This document shows, piece by piece, positions 1 to 10,228 of a DNA stretch of 64,000 nucleotides (positions are counted from its first letter, which is position 1; each line of letters begins with the position of its first letter). The translations under genes were made by a program, and so were the position numbers. The notes below the pieces were generated by a model, which saw only the letters and a program-made list of their open reading frames with translations, did not search any database and was not told the DNA's origin. Source of the DNA: Caldanaerobius polysaccharolyticus DSM 13641 (lineage in GTDB: Bacteria; Bacillota; Thermoanaerobacteria; Thermoanaerobacterales; Caldanaerobiaceae); NCBI RefSeq assembly GCF_000427425.1, contig NZ_KE386494.1, positions 682,293 to 746,292 of the forward strand, read 5' to 3'.

Positions 1-668
1 TCTTCCACGCCTCCCATGTCCCTTCTGAACCTGTCTTTATCCAGTTTTTCCATGGTATTCGCATCCCAGAACCTGCACGTATCAGGCGAGATTTCATCAG
101 CCAGGACAACTTTATCCTTATATTTTCCAAACTCCAGCTTAAAGTCCGCTAAAATAATGCCCTTTTTTATCAGATACTCCGAAAGCACATTGTTGATTTT
201 AAGCGAATACTCCTTAACAACCCTTATTTCCTCTTCTGTAGCCAATCCCATAGCTCTTATGTGATCTTCGTTTATAAAGGGGTCCCCCAATTCGTCATTT
301 TTGTAGCAGAATTCCACAACGGTACAGGCCAGCTTAGTCCCCTCTTTTATGCCCAATCTCTTAGAAAGGCTACCTGCCGCATAGTTTCTTATCAGCACTT
401 CAATAGGAAGGATTTTTACGGCTTTGACGAGCATTTCCCTTTCAGATAGCAGTTTTTCAAAATGGGTAGGAATACCGTTGTCCTCAAGAATCTTAAAGAA
501 AAACGCCGACATGTTATTGTTTACTATCCCTTTGTTAATTATGGTACCTTTTTTCTGCCCATTAAAGGCCGTAGCGTCGTCTTTGTAATCCACAACATAA
601 AGATCGGGGTTATCAGTCCTATACACCTTTTTCGCCTTTCCCTCATACAGCATATCCAGCTTTTTCAT
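1..668 (-). CDS. purC: Phosphoribosylaminoimidazole-succinocarboxamide synthase (SAICAR synthase), 3' end cut off
   Basis: PurC condenses CAIR with aspartate, using ATP, in cytosolic de novo purine synthesis. The minus-strand reading begins [16 protein letters not shown], the typical PurC N-terminus containing the phosphate-binding region. It continues through [13 protein letters not shown] and [11 protein letters not shown], both characteristic of the family, and is still open at the left edge, so the last residues are missing. The ATG at 668 directly follows the purE stop codon (TAA at 671-669), and its ribosome site GAGGTG lies inside the end of purE, so the two genes are translationally coupled. 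It is the last visible gene of the permease-purE-purC unit and should share the riboswitch control upstream of the permease. Confidence 0.95.
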   Translation of the reverse strand, partial: MKKLDMLYEGKAKKVYRTDNPDLYVVDYKDDATAFNGQKKGTIINKGIVNNNMSAFFFKILEDNGIPTHFEKLLSEREMLVKAVKILPIEVLIRNYAAGSLSKRLGIKEGTKLACTVVEFCYKNDELGDPFINEDHIRAMGLATEEEIRVVKEYSLKINNVLSEYLIKKGIILADFKLEFGKYKDKVVLADEISPDTCRFWDANTMEKLDKDRFRRDMGGVE

Positions 669-1160
669 TTAAAACACCTCTTTCTTAATTTCCTCATCCT
701 TTTTTGCCACATCCTGTGCCATCTTGTCCCTGTAAGCCACAACCTTTTTAGATAATTCAGGATACTTTAAGGCCAATATCTGCACAGCTAAAAGCGCCGC
801 ATTTTCAGCACCGTCAATAGCCACTGTGGCTACAGGCACCCCTTTGGGCATCTCGACCATAGAAAGCAGTGAATCAAGGCCGTCTAAAGTTGAGGATTTT
901 ACAGGAACGCCTATCACAGGCAATGTGGTCATAGCAGCCAGAACACCGGCCAGATGAGCTGCTTTACCCGCTGCAGCGATTATTACCTCATAGCCCTTAC
1001 CTACAGCGTTTTTAGCAAAATCACTAGCTATATCCGGAGTCCTATGGGCTGATATTATCCTCACGTCAAACTCAACCCCAAATTCTTTTAAGGTGTTTAT
1101 GCATTTTTTCATCAAAGGCAAATCCGAATCGCTTCCCATGACAACAGCTACCTTAGGCAT
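669..1160 (-). CDS. purE: N5-carboxyaminoimidazole ribonucleotide mutase, PurE class I
   Basis: PurE rearranges N5-CAIR to CAIR in de novo purine synthesis. The 163-residue length is normal for the single-domain bacterial enzyme. Visible family motifs are GSDSDLP (about residues 9-15), SAHRTPD (37-43, containing the catalytic His) and the glycine-rich AGKAAHLAG segment near residue 64, which lines the active site of the octamer. The ATG is preceded by GAGGAGGG at good spacing. It lies between the purine permease and purC on the same strand; purK was not found in the window, although class I PurE normally works with it. Confidence 0.96.
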   Translation of the reverse strand: MPKVAVVMGSDSDLPLMKKCINTLKEFGVEFDVRIISAHRTPDIASDFAKNAVGKGYEVIIAAAGKAAHLAGVLAAMTTLPVIGVPVKSSTLDGLDSLLSMVEMPKGVPVATVAIDGAENAALLAVQILALKYPELSKKVVAYRDKMAQDVAKKDEEIKKEVF

Positions 1161-1184
1161 AAAAAACCCTCCTCATTTAACATT

Positions 1185-1210
1185 GAAGTCCGATATTTCT
1201 ATCGGACTTC
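1185..1210. other. Inverted repeat between purine permease and purE
   Basis: GAAGTCCGATA and TATCGGACTTC form an 11-bp stem with a 4-nt loop. Neither strand has a clear run of T after it, so it is not a convincing intrinsic terminator. It may be an intercistronic processing or stability hairpin that lowers purE-purC expression relative to the permease. Confidence 0.5.
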
Positions 1211-1226
1211 GTTTATACATTTACAA

Positions 1227-2579
1227 TTATGCTTTTAAAAATGCATACCTCAAAACAAACAGGATGGCGAAGATGTACATCATAGGATGCACTTCTTTAG
1301 CTTTTCCCGTAACTATTTTGACAAGAGTATAGAATATAAATCCAGCGGCAATTCCATTGGTTATATTATAAGTAAAAGGCATAAGTACCGCAGTGGCAAA
1401 AGCCGGCAGCGCTTCAGAGAAATCCTCGAAATTGATGTTGGTTATAGCACCTAGCATCAAAACGCCCACAATTATTAAAGCAGGAGCAGTGGCTTGAGAA
1501 GGTACAATACCCACGATAGGTGCGAAAAACAGTGCTAAAACAAACATCGCAGACGTAATTACAGAAGTTAAACCAGTTCGACCTCCAGCGCTTATACCCG
1601 CTGTGCTCTCCACGTAGGTAGTCACATTGCTTGTACCCAGGAGAGCCCCTATAGATGTAGCTATAGCGTCAGCAAACAACGCCCTGTCCATTTTAGTTGG
1701 AAATCTACTTCCCTTTTTAATCTCCCCATTGGCATCGTCAAACACATTGGTCCTTCGAGCTGTGCCTATAAACGTGCCGATGGTATCAAAGGTATCAGCC
1801 AAGCTAAATGCTACTATTATAGTTATGACACCTAAAAAGCCTACTTCAGGCCTCAGCAGATGGCTGAAATCCAACTGGAGAAAAGTAGGCGCAAGGCTAG
1901 GAGGCAAAGAGACCACGGCCTCGGGAATCTTTGAAATGCCCATAGGTATACCTATGACAGTAGTTATCAATATACCCAGAAGAATGGCGCCTCGCACCCT
2001 CAAAACCATAAGCAGCGCAGTGATGATAAGACCTATAAGGGTTAAAAGGGTAGTAGGCTTAGAAAAATCACCTAGTTGCACAAGTGTATCCGGGTTCTTT
2101 ACCACAAGGCCACCTTCCACAAAGCCTATCAGTGATATGAAAAGCCCGATACCTGCTCCTATAGCGTTTTTTAAGGAGTCAGGAATAGCTTTCACGATCA
2201 TAATGCGCAACTTGGTCACGGTTATTACTATATTGATTATTCCGCACAAAAATACCATGGCCAGCGCAGACTGCCAGGAGTATTTAAGCTGTCCTACTAC
2301 ATAATAAGTAAAAAACGCATTCATGCCCATGCCTGCCGCCAGCGCGAAAGGCACATTGGCAAATAGGCCCATTATCATAGTGGCCACAATAGCCGATAAA
2401 ATAGTGGCTACAAAAACAGCCCCTTTGTCCATACCTGTAGTGCCCAAAATGTTAGGGTTTACAAAGATGATGTAAGCCATGGTGATAAACGTGGTTATAC
2501 CTGCTATGACCTCAGTTCTCACCGTTGTCCCATGCTCTTTAAGCTTAAAATACCTGTCCAGAAAACCTCGACTTTCCAC
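1227..2579 (-). CDS. Purine (guanine/hypoxanthine/xanthine) permease, NCS2/AzgA-like family
   Basis: This is an integral membrane purine:proton symporter of the PbuG/AzgA type. The GTG at 2579 is chosen as start because GGGGAGG lies 6 nt before it; the frame is open further upstream, but that stretch is the structured leader RNA. The resulting 450 residues match the family. The N-terminal KLKEHGTTVRTEVIAGITTFITMAYIIFVNP segment is typical of AzgA-like permeases, as are the GMGMNAFFTYYV region, SLADTFDTIGTFIGTARR and the GTSNVTTYVESTAGI signature; about 12 hydrophobic segments follow. It is the first gene of the unit that continues into purE and purC, linking base salvage with de novo synthesis. 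Confidence 0.92.
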   Translation of the reverse strand: MESRGFLDRYFKLKEHGTTVRTEVIAGITTFITMAYIIFVNPNILGTTGMDKGAVFVATILSAIVATMIMGLFANVPFALAAGMGMNAFFTYYVVGQLKYSWQSALAMVFLCGIINIVITVTKLRIMIVKAIPDSLKNAIGAGIGLFISLIGFVEGGLVVKNPDTLVQLGDFSKPTTLLTLIGLIITALLMVLRVRGAILLGILITTVIGIPMGISKIPEAVVSLPPSLAPTFLQLDFSHLLRPEVGFLGVITIIVAFSLADTFDTIGTFIGTARRTNVFDDANGEIKKGSRFPTKMDRALFADAIATSIGALLGTSNVTTYVESTAGISAGGRTGLTSVITSAMFVLALFFAPIVGIVPSQATAPALIIVGVLMLGAITNINFEDFSEALPAFATAVLMPFTYNITNGIAAGFIFYTLVKIVTGKAKEVHPMMYIFAILFVLRYAFLKA

Positions 2580-2612
2580 TTCAATCCTCCCCTGATACTT
2601 ATTTTTAAACCT

Positions 2613-2666
2613 GAAAATAAAAACACCGGACGGATAGATTTCGCGAGTGAAACCTATCCGTCCGGG
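2613..2666 (-). terminator. Intrinsic terminator of the tandem riboswitch expression platform
   Basis: Read on the minus strand, CCGGACGGATAG and CTATCCGTCCGG form a 12-bp stem followed by TGTTTTTATTTTC. The 5' arm begins inside the GCCCGG end of the ykkC-type aptamer's last helix, so folding of that aptamer and of the terminator should be mutually exclusive. It lies about 35 nt before the permease start codon. Confidence 0.85.
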
Positions 2667-2760
2667 CTTTTCTCCCACACCGGTGTGGTATTGGCATACC
2701 TGTACCGCTTGGACCAAACACCCCATCGTTACCCCCAATGGGGCTGGAACCCTAGGTACA
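2661..2760 (-). promoter_or_regulatory. ykkC-family riboswitch aptamer, probable PRPP class
   Basis: The minus strand carries the ykkC-type signature blocks in order: GTACC-TAGGGTTCC, a CCCCAT/ATGGGG hairpin, TGGTCCAAG-CGGTAC closing helix P1, a GGTAT/ATACC hairpin, then ACACCGG and GGGAGAAAAGCCCGG. These blocks are conserved in the ykkC superfamily (guanidine-I, ppGpp and PRPP classes). The PRPP assignment is inferred from the purine genes downstream and the guanine aptamer immediately before it, an arrangement known for guanine-PRPP tandems. The guanidine-type GGTCCGAGAG block is not present. Confidence 0.75.
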
Positions 2761-2763
2761 CTT

Positions 2764-2834
2764 TCACTCATAGTCAGGTAGTTTACGGCAACCTGGTAGA
2801 GACTCTCGAGCCATATTCCCGAGATTATATGAGC
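2764..2834 (-). promoter_or_regulatory. Purine riboswitch aptamer, guanine type
   Basis: On the minus strand, CTCATATAATCTCGGG, ATATGGCTCGAG, GTCTCTACC, GGTTGCCGTAAACTACC and GACTATGAG match the three-way junction purine aptamer. Helix P1 is CTCAT/ATGAG. The specificity base is C (GACTATG), which in this family selects guanine or related 6-oxopurines rather than adenine. It lies 5' of the ykkC-type aptamer with only a few nucleotides between them. Confidence 0.93.
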
Positions 2835-2942
2835 TAATGTTCGTATTCTGTTGTCTCGCAAGATTATAATAGCAAAAAGTTGTGACAAAGTCAATACGTT
2901 TTTTATCAAAATCTCCAATCTTACCGGATTAATGTTCGTATT
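2835..2942 (-). repeat. Pair of 13-bp direct repeats resembling PurR boxes
   Basis: AATACGAACATTA occurs at 2847-2835 and again at 2942-2930, flanking the promoter. The CGAAC core with A/T flanks resembles the Bacillus PurBox (AWWWCCGAACWWT) with one or two mismatches. The 95-bp spacing and direct orientation differ from the paired inverted boxes known in Bacillus, so an operator role is only a suggestion. Confidence 0.35.
2866..2894 (-). promoter_or_regulatory. Promoter of the purine permease-purE-purC unit
   Basis: The minus strand has TTGACT (2894-2889), a 17-nt spacer and TATTAT (2871-2866). Transcription would start around 2859, about 25 nt before the guanine aptamer, giving a leader of about 280 nt that holds both aptamers and the terminator. 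Confidence 0.75.
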
Positions 2943-4472
2943 TTACTCCCATTCAATGGTAGCTGGTGGTTTGGAGGTTATATCGTACACCACCCTGTTT
3001 ACTCCTTTTACTTCATTGACAATACGCCTTGATATAGAGTCCAACAGTTCCCACGGTAACCTCGCCCAATCGGCTGTCATGCCATCTGACGATGTCACAG
3101 CCCTCAGCACCACCGTATAGGCATATGTCCTCTCATCGCCCATAACCCCTACTGTTTTGATATCAGGCAATACGGCAAAAGCCTGCCACACCTTGTTGTA
3201 ATAGCCGGATTCCTTGAGCTCCCTTATAAAGACGTAATCCACCTGCCTGAGAAGATCCAGTTTTTCTTCAGTAACCTCACCCAGCACCCTCACAGCAAGC
3301 CCGGGCCCCGGAAAAGGATGCCTGTACAAAATCTCCTCAGGTATCCCCAGCTCTTTGCCCACAAGGCGCACCTCATCCTTGAACAGGCTCTTTAAAGGCT
3401 CTAAAAGCTTAAATTTCATATCCTGTGGCAATCCACCTACGTTGTGGTGGCTCTTTATGGTAGAGGCCACTTTATTGCCACTCTCAATGACATCGGGATA
3501 AAGGGTGCCCTGAACCAGGTATTCTGCGCCCTTGAGCTTACTGGCTTCCTCTTCAAATACCCTTATAAACTCATGGCCTATGATCTTCCTCTTCTGCTCA
3601 GGGTCCACCACTCCTTTTAACTTAGAGAGGAATCGCTTCCTGGCGTCAATCCTTATGAGGTTTATATCAAATTTATCCCTAAATACCCTCTCCACAGCAT
3701 CCCCTTCGTTTAGCCTCAAAAGGCCGTTATCCACGAAAATACACACGAGCTGATCGCCTATAGCCCTGTGTACTAAAACTGCCGCCACCGTTGAATCCAC
3801 ACCGCCGCTTATAGCGCAGATGGCTTTTTTGTCCCCTACGGTCTTTCTTATGCTCTTTACGGTCTGCTCTACGAAAGAGTCCATGGTCCAGTCTGCGCTC
3901 ATGTCGCATATCTCAAAGAGAAAATTCCTTATCATCTCTTTTCCCAAGGGCGTATGCTCTACCTCAGGATGAAATTGCACGGCGTACAGCTTGCGCTTTA
4001 CATCAGCCATGGCAGCTACCGGCGTATTGGGAGTGGAGGCAATGACCTTGAAATCCTCAGGCAATTGATCTATCAAGTCCACGTGGCTCATCCAGCAGAC
4101 CGTCTCGCGTTCTATGCCCTTAAACAGAGGTGTGTTGTTGTTGACCAGCAAATCGGTTTTGCCGTATTCCGCCACCTCAGCTCTCTGCACCTCTCCGCCC
4201 AAAGACAGTGCCATAAGCTGTGCTCCGTAGCATATCCCCAGCACAGGTATACCTAGTTTAAATATTTCTGGATCGCACTTAGGCGCATCTTCAACGTATA
4301 CGCTAGCAGGCCCCCCTGACAGCACAATTCCCAAGGGCTTATATTCCTTTACTTTATCTACGGATATGTCATAGGGAACTATCTCGCAATACACATTGGC
4401 CTCGCGGATCCTCCTGGCTATCAGCTGGGTATACTGCCCTCCAAAATCCAGGATTAAAACAATCTCTCTCAT
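2943..4472 (-). CDS. guaA: GMP synthase (glutamine-hydrolysing)
   Basis: GuaA aminates XMP to GMP using glutamine and ATP. The 509-residue protein has the expected order. An N-terminal class I glutamine amidotransferase domain carries the Cys nucleophile in GICYGAQ (Cys81) and the His-Glu pair in QFHPEVEHT. An ATP-pyrophosphatase domain has the P-loop SGGVDST near residue 222. The C-terminal dimerisation domain ends in PPATIEWE. The ATG is preceded by GAGGTG. It starts 9 nt after guaB, forming a guaB-guaA operon for guanine nucleotide synthesis. Its stop codon nearly abuts the permease promoter region, with no strong terminator between them. Confidence 0.97.
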   Translation of the reverse strand: MREIVLILDFGGQYTQLIARRIREANVYCEIVPYDISVDKVKEYKPLGIVLSGGPASVYVEDAPKCDPEIFKLGIPVLGICYGAQLMALSLGGEVQRAEVAEYGKTDLLVNNNTPLFKGIERETVCWMSHVDLIDQLPEDFKVIASTPNTPVAAMADVKRKLYAVQFHPEVEHTPLGKEMIRNFLFEICDMSADWTMDSFVEQTVKSIRKTVGDKKAICAISGGVDSTVAAVLVHRAIGDQLVCIFVDNGLLRLNEGDAVERVFRDKFDINLIRIDARKRFLSKLKGVVDPEQKRKIIGHEFIRVFEEEASKLKGAEYLVQGTLYPDVIESGNKVASTIKSHHNVGGLPQDMKFKLLEPLKSLFKDEVRLVGKELGIPEEILYRHPFPGPGLAVRVLGEVTEEKLDLLRQVDYVFIRELKESGYYNKVWQAFAVLPDIKTVGVMGDERTYAYTVVLRAVTSSDGMTADWARLPWELLDSISRRIVNEVKGVNRVVYDITSKPPATIEWE

Positions 4473-4481
4473 CTTTTCACC

Positions 4482-5948
<1,467 letters not shown>

Positions 5949-6017
5949 TCATATAATTTTATCATACGGGCTTTAAATCTCTGACTGCCGCGTGTTTTGT
6001 ATTACTATAGCAGATAT

Positions 6018-6083
6018 AAAAAAGCGTGTCAAGAGAAGCAATCCACGGGCACCATGTCCGTGACTTTCTTTCTCATGACACGC
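6018..6083 (-). terminator. Intrinsic terminator after the fucose-isomerase-like gene
   Basis: On the minus strand GCGTGTCA pairs with TGACACGC, and the second arm runs into TTTTTT. GAGAA/TTCTC and an inner CACGG/CCGTG hairpin extend the structure, so it is an unusually long nested hairpin. It lies between the isomerase-like stop codon and the guaB promoter region. Confidence 0.8.
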
Positions 6084-6103
6084 ATACTGCACCATATCAG
6101 GTA

Positions 6104-7585
6104 TTACTTAAAAGGATTTTCCCCCTTGTACAGCATTGTCTCCGGCTGATTGAAAGATACATCTTCAACGCCCAACATCTTCATCGCTGCGAACAGCACT
6201 TTTCCTGCATGCTTAAAAGCAACTCCTGCGTGATGAGGATACCTTTTTGCTATAAGCACATGCCTGTAAAACCTGGCCATCTGATTAACCGCAAATACGC
6301 CAATACCCCCAAAAGAAGCGGGATCCACATCGATTACTTCGCCCTCTGCCACATAACTCATCAAAACACAATCCGCTGTGCTCTGCAACCTAAAAAGCGT
6401 AATATCTCCTGGCCTTATAGCTCCCTCCAGGGTTCCCCTTGTTATATCAGGTTCCTTATCAGGCTCTAACAACCTGTGCATTATAAGCTGGTATTTCATC
6501 GCAGCATATTTCATATGACATACGGGAGTATTGCCGCAGTGAAATCCCATAAAAAGATCACTTAAGGCATACCCTTTAAACTTTTCCCTGTTTTTCTCGT
6601 ACATATCTTTGGGCACTGTATTGTTAATATCTAAAAGCGTAGCAGGCATACCGGTGGCACACGTAATAATGTACTCGCTCAAAGCCCCGTAAATATCCGT
6701 CTCGCATGCAATAGGTATTCCCCTCGCCGCAAACCTTGAATTGACATAGCAAGGCACAAATCCAAACTGGGTCTGAAATGCCGGCCAGCACTTATTGGCG
6801 AATACAGCGTATTCCGAAGCTCCCAGGTTGTGCTCCATCCAATCTTTTAAAGTCAGTTCATACTGGGCAAGCTTTGGCAATATTCCCGGGTAATTATTGC
6901 CTTCGCCCAGCTCCTTTTCCATATCCTCCACGACTTCAGGTATCCTCTTATCGTTTTCATGCTTATTAAATGCCTCAAATAAGTCCAGTTCCGAATTTTC
7001 CATAATCTCAATACCTAGATCATATAAAGGCTTTATGGGCGCATTGCACGCCAGAAAATCCTGCGGCCTTGGGCCAAAAGTGATAATCTTCAACTTAGAA
7101 AGGCCGATTATAACCCTGGCGATGTCGCGAAAATCCGAAATCATATCCGCAATCTCATCGGCCGTACCTACAGGGTATTCAGGAATATACGGGTTTAGCT
7201 TTCTAAGCCCTAAATTATAAGAAGCATTGAGCATACCACAATAGGCATCGCCGCGGCCGTCGATGAGATTGTTCTCACTCTCTTCAGCTGCCGCCACGTA
7301 CATCGCCGGCCCATCAAACCTTTGCGCCAGCATTGTCTCAGGCCCTTCCGGCCCAAAATTGCCCAGATATATTACCAGAGCGTTTACATTGGCTTGCTTT
7401 AACTCATCTAAGGCCTTCAGTACGTCTTTTTCATTCTCTACTGTTGTCTTGGCCTCAAATATGTCTATACTCTTTTGAGAACAGGCTTGGACGACAGCTC
7501 TTCTTCTCCTCTCGCTGAGTTCTACAGGAAAACAATCCCTGCTCACTGCCACAATTCCCAGCTTTACTTCAGGAACATTTACCAT
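6104..7585 (-). CDS. L-fucose/arabinose isomerase-family protein; candidate L-arabinose isomerase
   Basis: This is a ketol-isomerase of the FucI/AraA fold family. The ATG at 7585 (MVNVPEVKL) is preferred because GGAGGT lies 7 nt upstream; the ATG at 7600 would place that site inside the gene. The 493-residue protein has a Rossmann-like N-terminal half and a C-terminal metal-site half. Likely Mn2+ ligands by comparison with FucI are the Glu in IACETDIYGAL, the Asp in TLLDINNT and the His in AFKHAGKVLF. It stands alone on the chromosome, yet two AraR-type boxes 31 bp apart precede it, as for the arabinose genes at 40-62 kb, where no classical araA was found. Family membership is solid; the arabinose substrate is inferred. 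Confidence 0.8.
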   Translation of the reverse strand: MVNVPEVKLGIVAVSRDCFPVELSERRRRAVVQACSQKSIDIFEAKTTVENEKDVLKALDELKQANVNALVIYLGNFGPEGPETMLAQRFDGPAMYVAAAEESENNLIDGRGDAYCGMLNASYNLGLRKLNPYIPEYPVGTADEIADMISDFRDIARVIIGLSKLKIITFGPRPQDFLACNAPIKPLYDLGIEIMENSELDLFEAFNKHENDKRIPEVVEDMEKELGEGNNYPGILPKLAQYELTLKDWMEHNLGASEYAVFANKCWPAFQTQFGFVPCYVNSRFAARGIPIACETDIYGALSEYIITCATGMPATLLDINNTVPKDMYEKNREKFKGYALSDLFMGFHCGNTPVCHMKYAAMKYQLIMHRLLEPDKEPDITRGTLEGAIRPGDITLFRLQSTADCVLMSYVAEGEVIDVDPASFGGIGVFAVNQMARFYRHVLIAKRYPHHAGVAFKHAGKVLFAAMKMLGVEDVSFNQPETMLYKGENPFK

Positions 7586-7631
7586 GTTCATAACCTCCAT
7601 CCTTATACGCTTGAAAATTAAAAATTAAAGA

Positions 7632-7672
7632 TGTACCTACAATATATAACATTTTATATAATTGACCGTACA
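7632..7672 (-). promoter_or_regulatory. Paired AraR-type operators upstream of the isomerase-like gene
   Basis: Boxes TGTACCTACA (7632-7641) and TGACCGTACA (7663-7672) have centres 31 bp apart. They are embedded in a perfect inverted repeat, AAAGATGTAC / GTACATCTTT (7627-7677). The cores match the TGTACGTACA palindrome typical of AraR sites at 9 and 8 of 10 positions. Confidence 0.65.
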
Positions 7673-7799
7673 TCTTTGGCTACAAAATATTTTTTAGCAT
7701 ATCCCTCCTTTAACCTCACCTCACTGCATAGAAAAGGCTTAACTTCATTATACACCATAACAGGCGAAAATCAATAGATGCAACGTAAAGCAAAATACA

Positions 7800-7833
7800 C
7801 AAAAATCAGGAGCAAGTGTGTACACTTGCTCCT
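7800..7833 (-). terminator. Intrinsic terminator of pflB
   Basis: AGGAGCAAGTGT and ACACTTGCTCCT form a 12-bp stem with a GT loop; on the minus strand it is followed by GATTTTTGTG. It lies about 30 nt past the pflB stop codon. Confidence 0.85.
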
Positions 7834-7861
7834 AAAACGCCCTTACATGGCTATAGATAGT

Positions 7862-10093
7862 CTATATGGACTTATGAAAAGTCCTATTTATCACCTCTAG
7901 CTGTTGTTCTCGCGTGAGTTTTATAAAGTTTACAGCGTAACCTGATACCCTTATGGTAAGCTGAGGATATTTTTCAGGGTGATCCATGGCATCCAGCAAC
8001 ATTTCCCTGTTTAAGACATTTACGTTTATGTGATGCCCTTTTTTAGACATATAGCCATCTAATAGCGCTATGAGGTTGGTTATCCTGGACTCCTCATCTT
8101 TCCCCAGCGCCTCAGGAACTATTGTAAACGTGTTGGATATGCCATCAAGGGCATCGTCGTAAGGAAGTTTTGCCACCGAATTCAGTGAAGCGATAGCTCC
8201 TTTCTCATCCCTTCCGTGCATGGGATTTGCGCCAGGTGCAAAAGGTTCACCGGCTCTTCTGCCATCTGGAGTAGCGCCGGTTTTCTTTCCGTACACCACA
8301 TTGGACGTAATAGTCAAAACCGACATGGTGGGTATGGCATTCCTATACGTCTTGTGCTTTCTCAATTTGCTCATAAACCTCTCTACGATATCCACTGCGA
8401 TAGCATCCACTCTATCGTCATCGTTGCCGTATTTAGGAAAATTCCCCTCTACCTCAAAACCTACAGCAATGCCTCGCTCATCCCTGACTGGCTTTACCTT
8501 GGCGTACTTGATGGCGCTCAGCGAATCAGCTGCCACAGATAATCCCGCCATACCGTAGGCCATGGTCCTTATCACATCTTTATCGTGCAATGCCATCTGA
8601 GATCTCTCATATGCGTACTTATCGTGCATGTAGTGAATGACATTCATGGTATTCGCATAGGTTTTAGCCAGCCATTCCAGCACGTAATCGTATTTTTGCA
8701 TCACTTCATCATAGTCTAAATACTCCGACGTTACAGGCTCAAAAGGCGGCGTTACCTGAACGCCCTCTCTTTCATCCTTGCCCCCATTTATGGCGTAGAG
8801 CAAAGCTTTCGCCACGTTTACCCTGGCACCAAAAAACTGCATCTGTTTGCCTATAGGCATAGCAGAGACACAGCACGCGATTCCGTAATCGTCACCGTAT
8901 ATAGGCCTCATAATATCGTCGTTCTCATACTGTATAGAACTGGTATTTACCGATACTTTAGCACAGTACTTTTTAAATCCTTCAGGGAGGTTGACCGACC
9001 ATAAAACCGTGAGATTGGGCTCAGGTGCAGGACCTAAATTCTCGAGGGTATGCAAAATCCTGAAAGAGTTCTTGGTCACAAGGGGCCTGCCGTCTACTCC
9101 CATACCCCCTATGGATTCAGTAACCCACACAGGATCGCCGCTGAACAATTCATTGTACTCAGGCGTCCTCAAAAACCTAACTATCCTCAGCTTTATAACA
9201 AACTGATCAATTAACTCCTGAGCTTCTTCTTCAGTAAGCGTCCCTTCTCTTAAATCCCTTTCAACGTATATGTCCAGAAATGTAGAGACTCTGCCCAAAG
9301 ACATGGCTGCACCGTTTTGCTCCTTTACAGCCGCCAGGTACCCAAAATAAGTCCATTGCACAGCTTCCCTGGCGTTGTAAGCAGGCCTTGATATATCAAA
9401 TCCATAGGATGACGCCATCTCTTTCATCTCTTTTAACGCCTTTATCTGTTCCGCGATTTCTTCCCTTAGCCTTATTACACTTTCATCGAAAACATCCACT
9501 TCCAGCTCCTTAAGCTGCTGCTCCTTGTCCTCTATCAATCTATCAATGCCGTACAAAGCTACGCGCCGGTAATCACCGATTATCCTCCCTCTTCCGTAAG
9601 CATCGGGAAGGCCTGTTATAATGCCCACATGCCTTGCCAGCCTCATCTCTGGCGTATAAACATCAAAAACGCCATCATTATGAGTCTTTCTGTACTTCGT
9701 AAATATCTCATCCACCAGAGGATCCAGCTCAAGGTTATACGCTTTGCAGGAGTTACGAACCATCCTTATACCGCCGAAAGGCATTATAGCTCGTTTCAAC
9801 GGCTCATCGGTTTGCAGGCCCACTATTATCTCGTTTTCTCTATCGATATACCCGGGACCGTGGGATGTAATCGTAGATATGGTTTTGGTGTCAGCAGACA
9901 GCAAACCACCATTTTCTATTTCCTTCTTTAAAAGCTCCTGAACCTTATTCCACACCTTTTGGGTCCTCTGCGTGGCTGACTTTAAAAAACTATCATCGCC
10001 GTAATACGGAGTGTAGTTGCTCTGTATAAAATCCCTTACATCTATCTTGTTGCGCCACTTTTCCCCTTTAAAACCTCTCCACGCCTTTTCCAC
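7862..10093 (-). CDS. pflB: Pyruvate formate-lyase (formate C-acetyltransferase)
   Basis: This glycyl-radical enzyme splits pyruvate with CoA into acetyl-CoA and formate under anaerobic conditions. The Cys-Cys active-site pair is visible in [12 protein letters not shown] and the radical glycine in RVSGYAVNF, about 25 residues from the C-terminus. The sequence is full length (743 residues). The GTG at 10093 ([10 protein letters not shown]) is chosen over the GTG at 10102 because AGGAG then has 8-nt spacing instead of touching the start. The activating enzyme gene pflA, often adjacent, is absent on both sides. A strong promoter with an overlapping palindrome lies upstream. Confidence 0.96.
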   Translation of the reverse strand: MEKAWRGFKGEKWRNKIDVRDFIQSNYTPYYGDDSFLKSATQRTQKVWNKVQELLKKEIENGGLLSADTKTISTITSHGPGYIDRENEIIVGLQTDEPLKRAIMPFGGIRMVRNSCKAYNLELDPLVDEIFTKYRKTHNDGVFDVYTPEMRLARHVGIITGLPDAYGRGRIIGDYRRVALYGIDRLIEDKEQQLKELEVDVFDESVIRLREEIAEQIKALKEMKEMASSYGFDISRPAYNAREAVQWTYFGYLAAVKEQNGAAMSLGRVSTFLDIYVERDLREGTLTEEEAQELIDQFVIKLRIVRFLRTPEYNELFSGDPVWVTESIGGMGVDGRPLVTKNSFRILHTLENLGPAPEPNLTVLWSVNLPEGFKKYCAKVSVNTSSIQYENDDIMRPIYGDDYGIACCVSAMPIGKQMQFFGARVNVAKALLYAINGGKDEREGVQVTPPFEPVTSEYLDYDEVMQKYDYVLEWLAKTYANTMNVIHYMHDKYAYERSQMALHDKDVIRTMAYGMAGLSVAADSLSAIKYAKVKPVRDERGIAVGFEVEGNFPKYGNDDDRVDAIAVDIVERFMSKLRKHKTYRNAIPTMSVLTITSNVVYGKKTGATPDGRRAGEPFAPGANPMHGRDEKGAIASLNSVAKLPYDDALDGISNTFTIVPEALGKDEESRITNLIALLDGYMSKKGHHINVNVLNREMLLDAMDHPEKYPQLTIRVSGYAVNFIKLTREQQLEVINRTFHKSI

Positions 10094-10163
10094 GCCAATC
10101 ACTCCTCACTTTGTACTTTGTATACCACTTAGCCAATCCCACTATTTCGTCTTCCTATTGTTT

Positions 10164-10211
10164 ATTATACATATTTATATCTTTGTAGTCAATATACTGT
10201 ATACAGTATAT
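10164..10211 (-). promoter_or_regulatory. pflB promoter with overlapping 20-bp palindromic operator
   Basis: On the minus strand, TTGACT (10192-10187), a 17-nt spacer and TATAAT (10169-10164) form a near-consensus sigma-A promoter. A perfect 20-bp palindrome, ATATACTG-TATA-CAGTATAT (10192-10211), touches the first base of the -35 box. That position suits a dimeric redox- or metabolite-sensing regulator, which I cannot name. Confidence 0.8.
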
Positions 10212-10228
10212 AAAATAATAGCAGAATT

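Noticed and set aside
1627..2304. Long plus-strand open frame opposite the permease
   Set aside because: It is the antisense shadow of a clearly homologous membrane protein; no ribosome site or family resemblance.
2580..2918. Extension of the purine permease reading frame by 113 codons to an upstream start
   Set aside because: This stretch is the guanine aptamer, ykkC-type aptamer and terminator; a GTG with a well-spaced GGGGAGG lies at 2579 and gives the normal family length.
10192..10211. 20-bp palindrome as a terminator of cwlD
   Set aside because: It is AT-rich, has no following T-run and overlaps the pflB -35 box, so an operator fits better.
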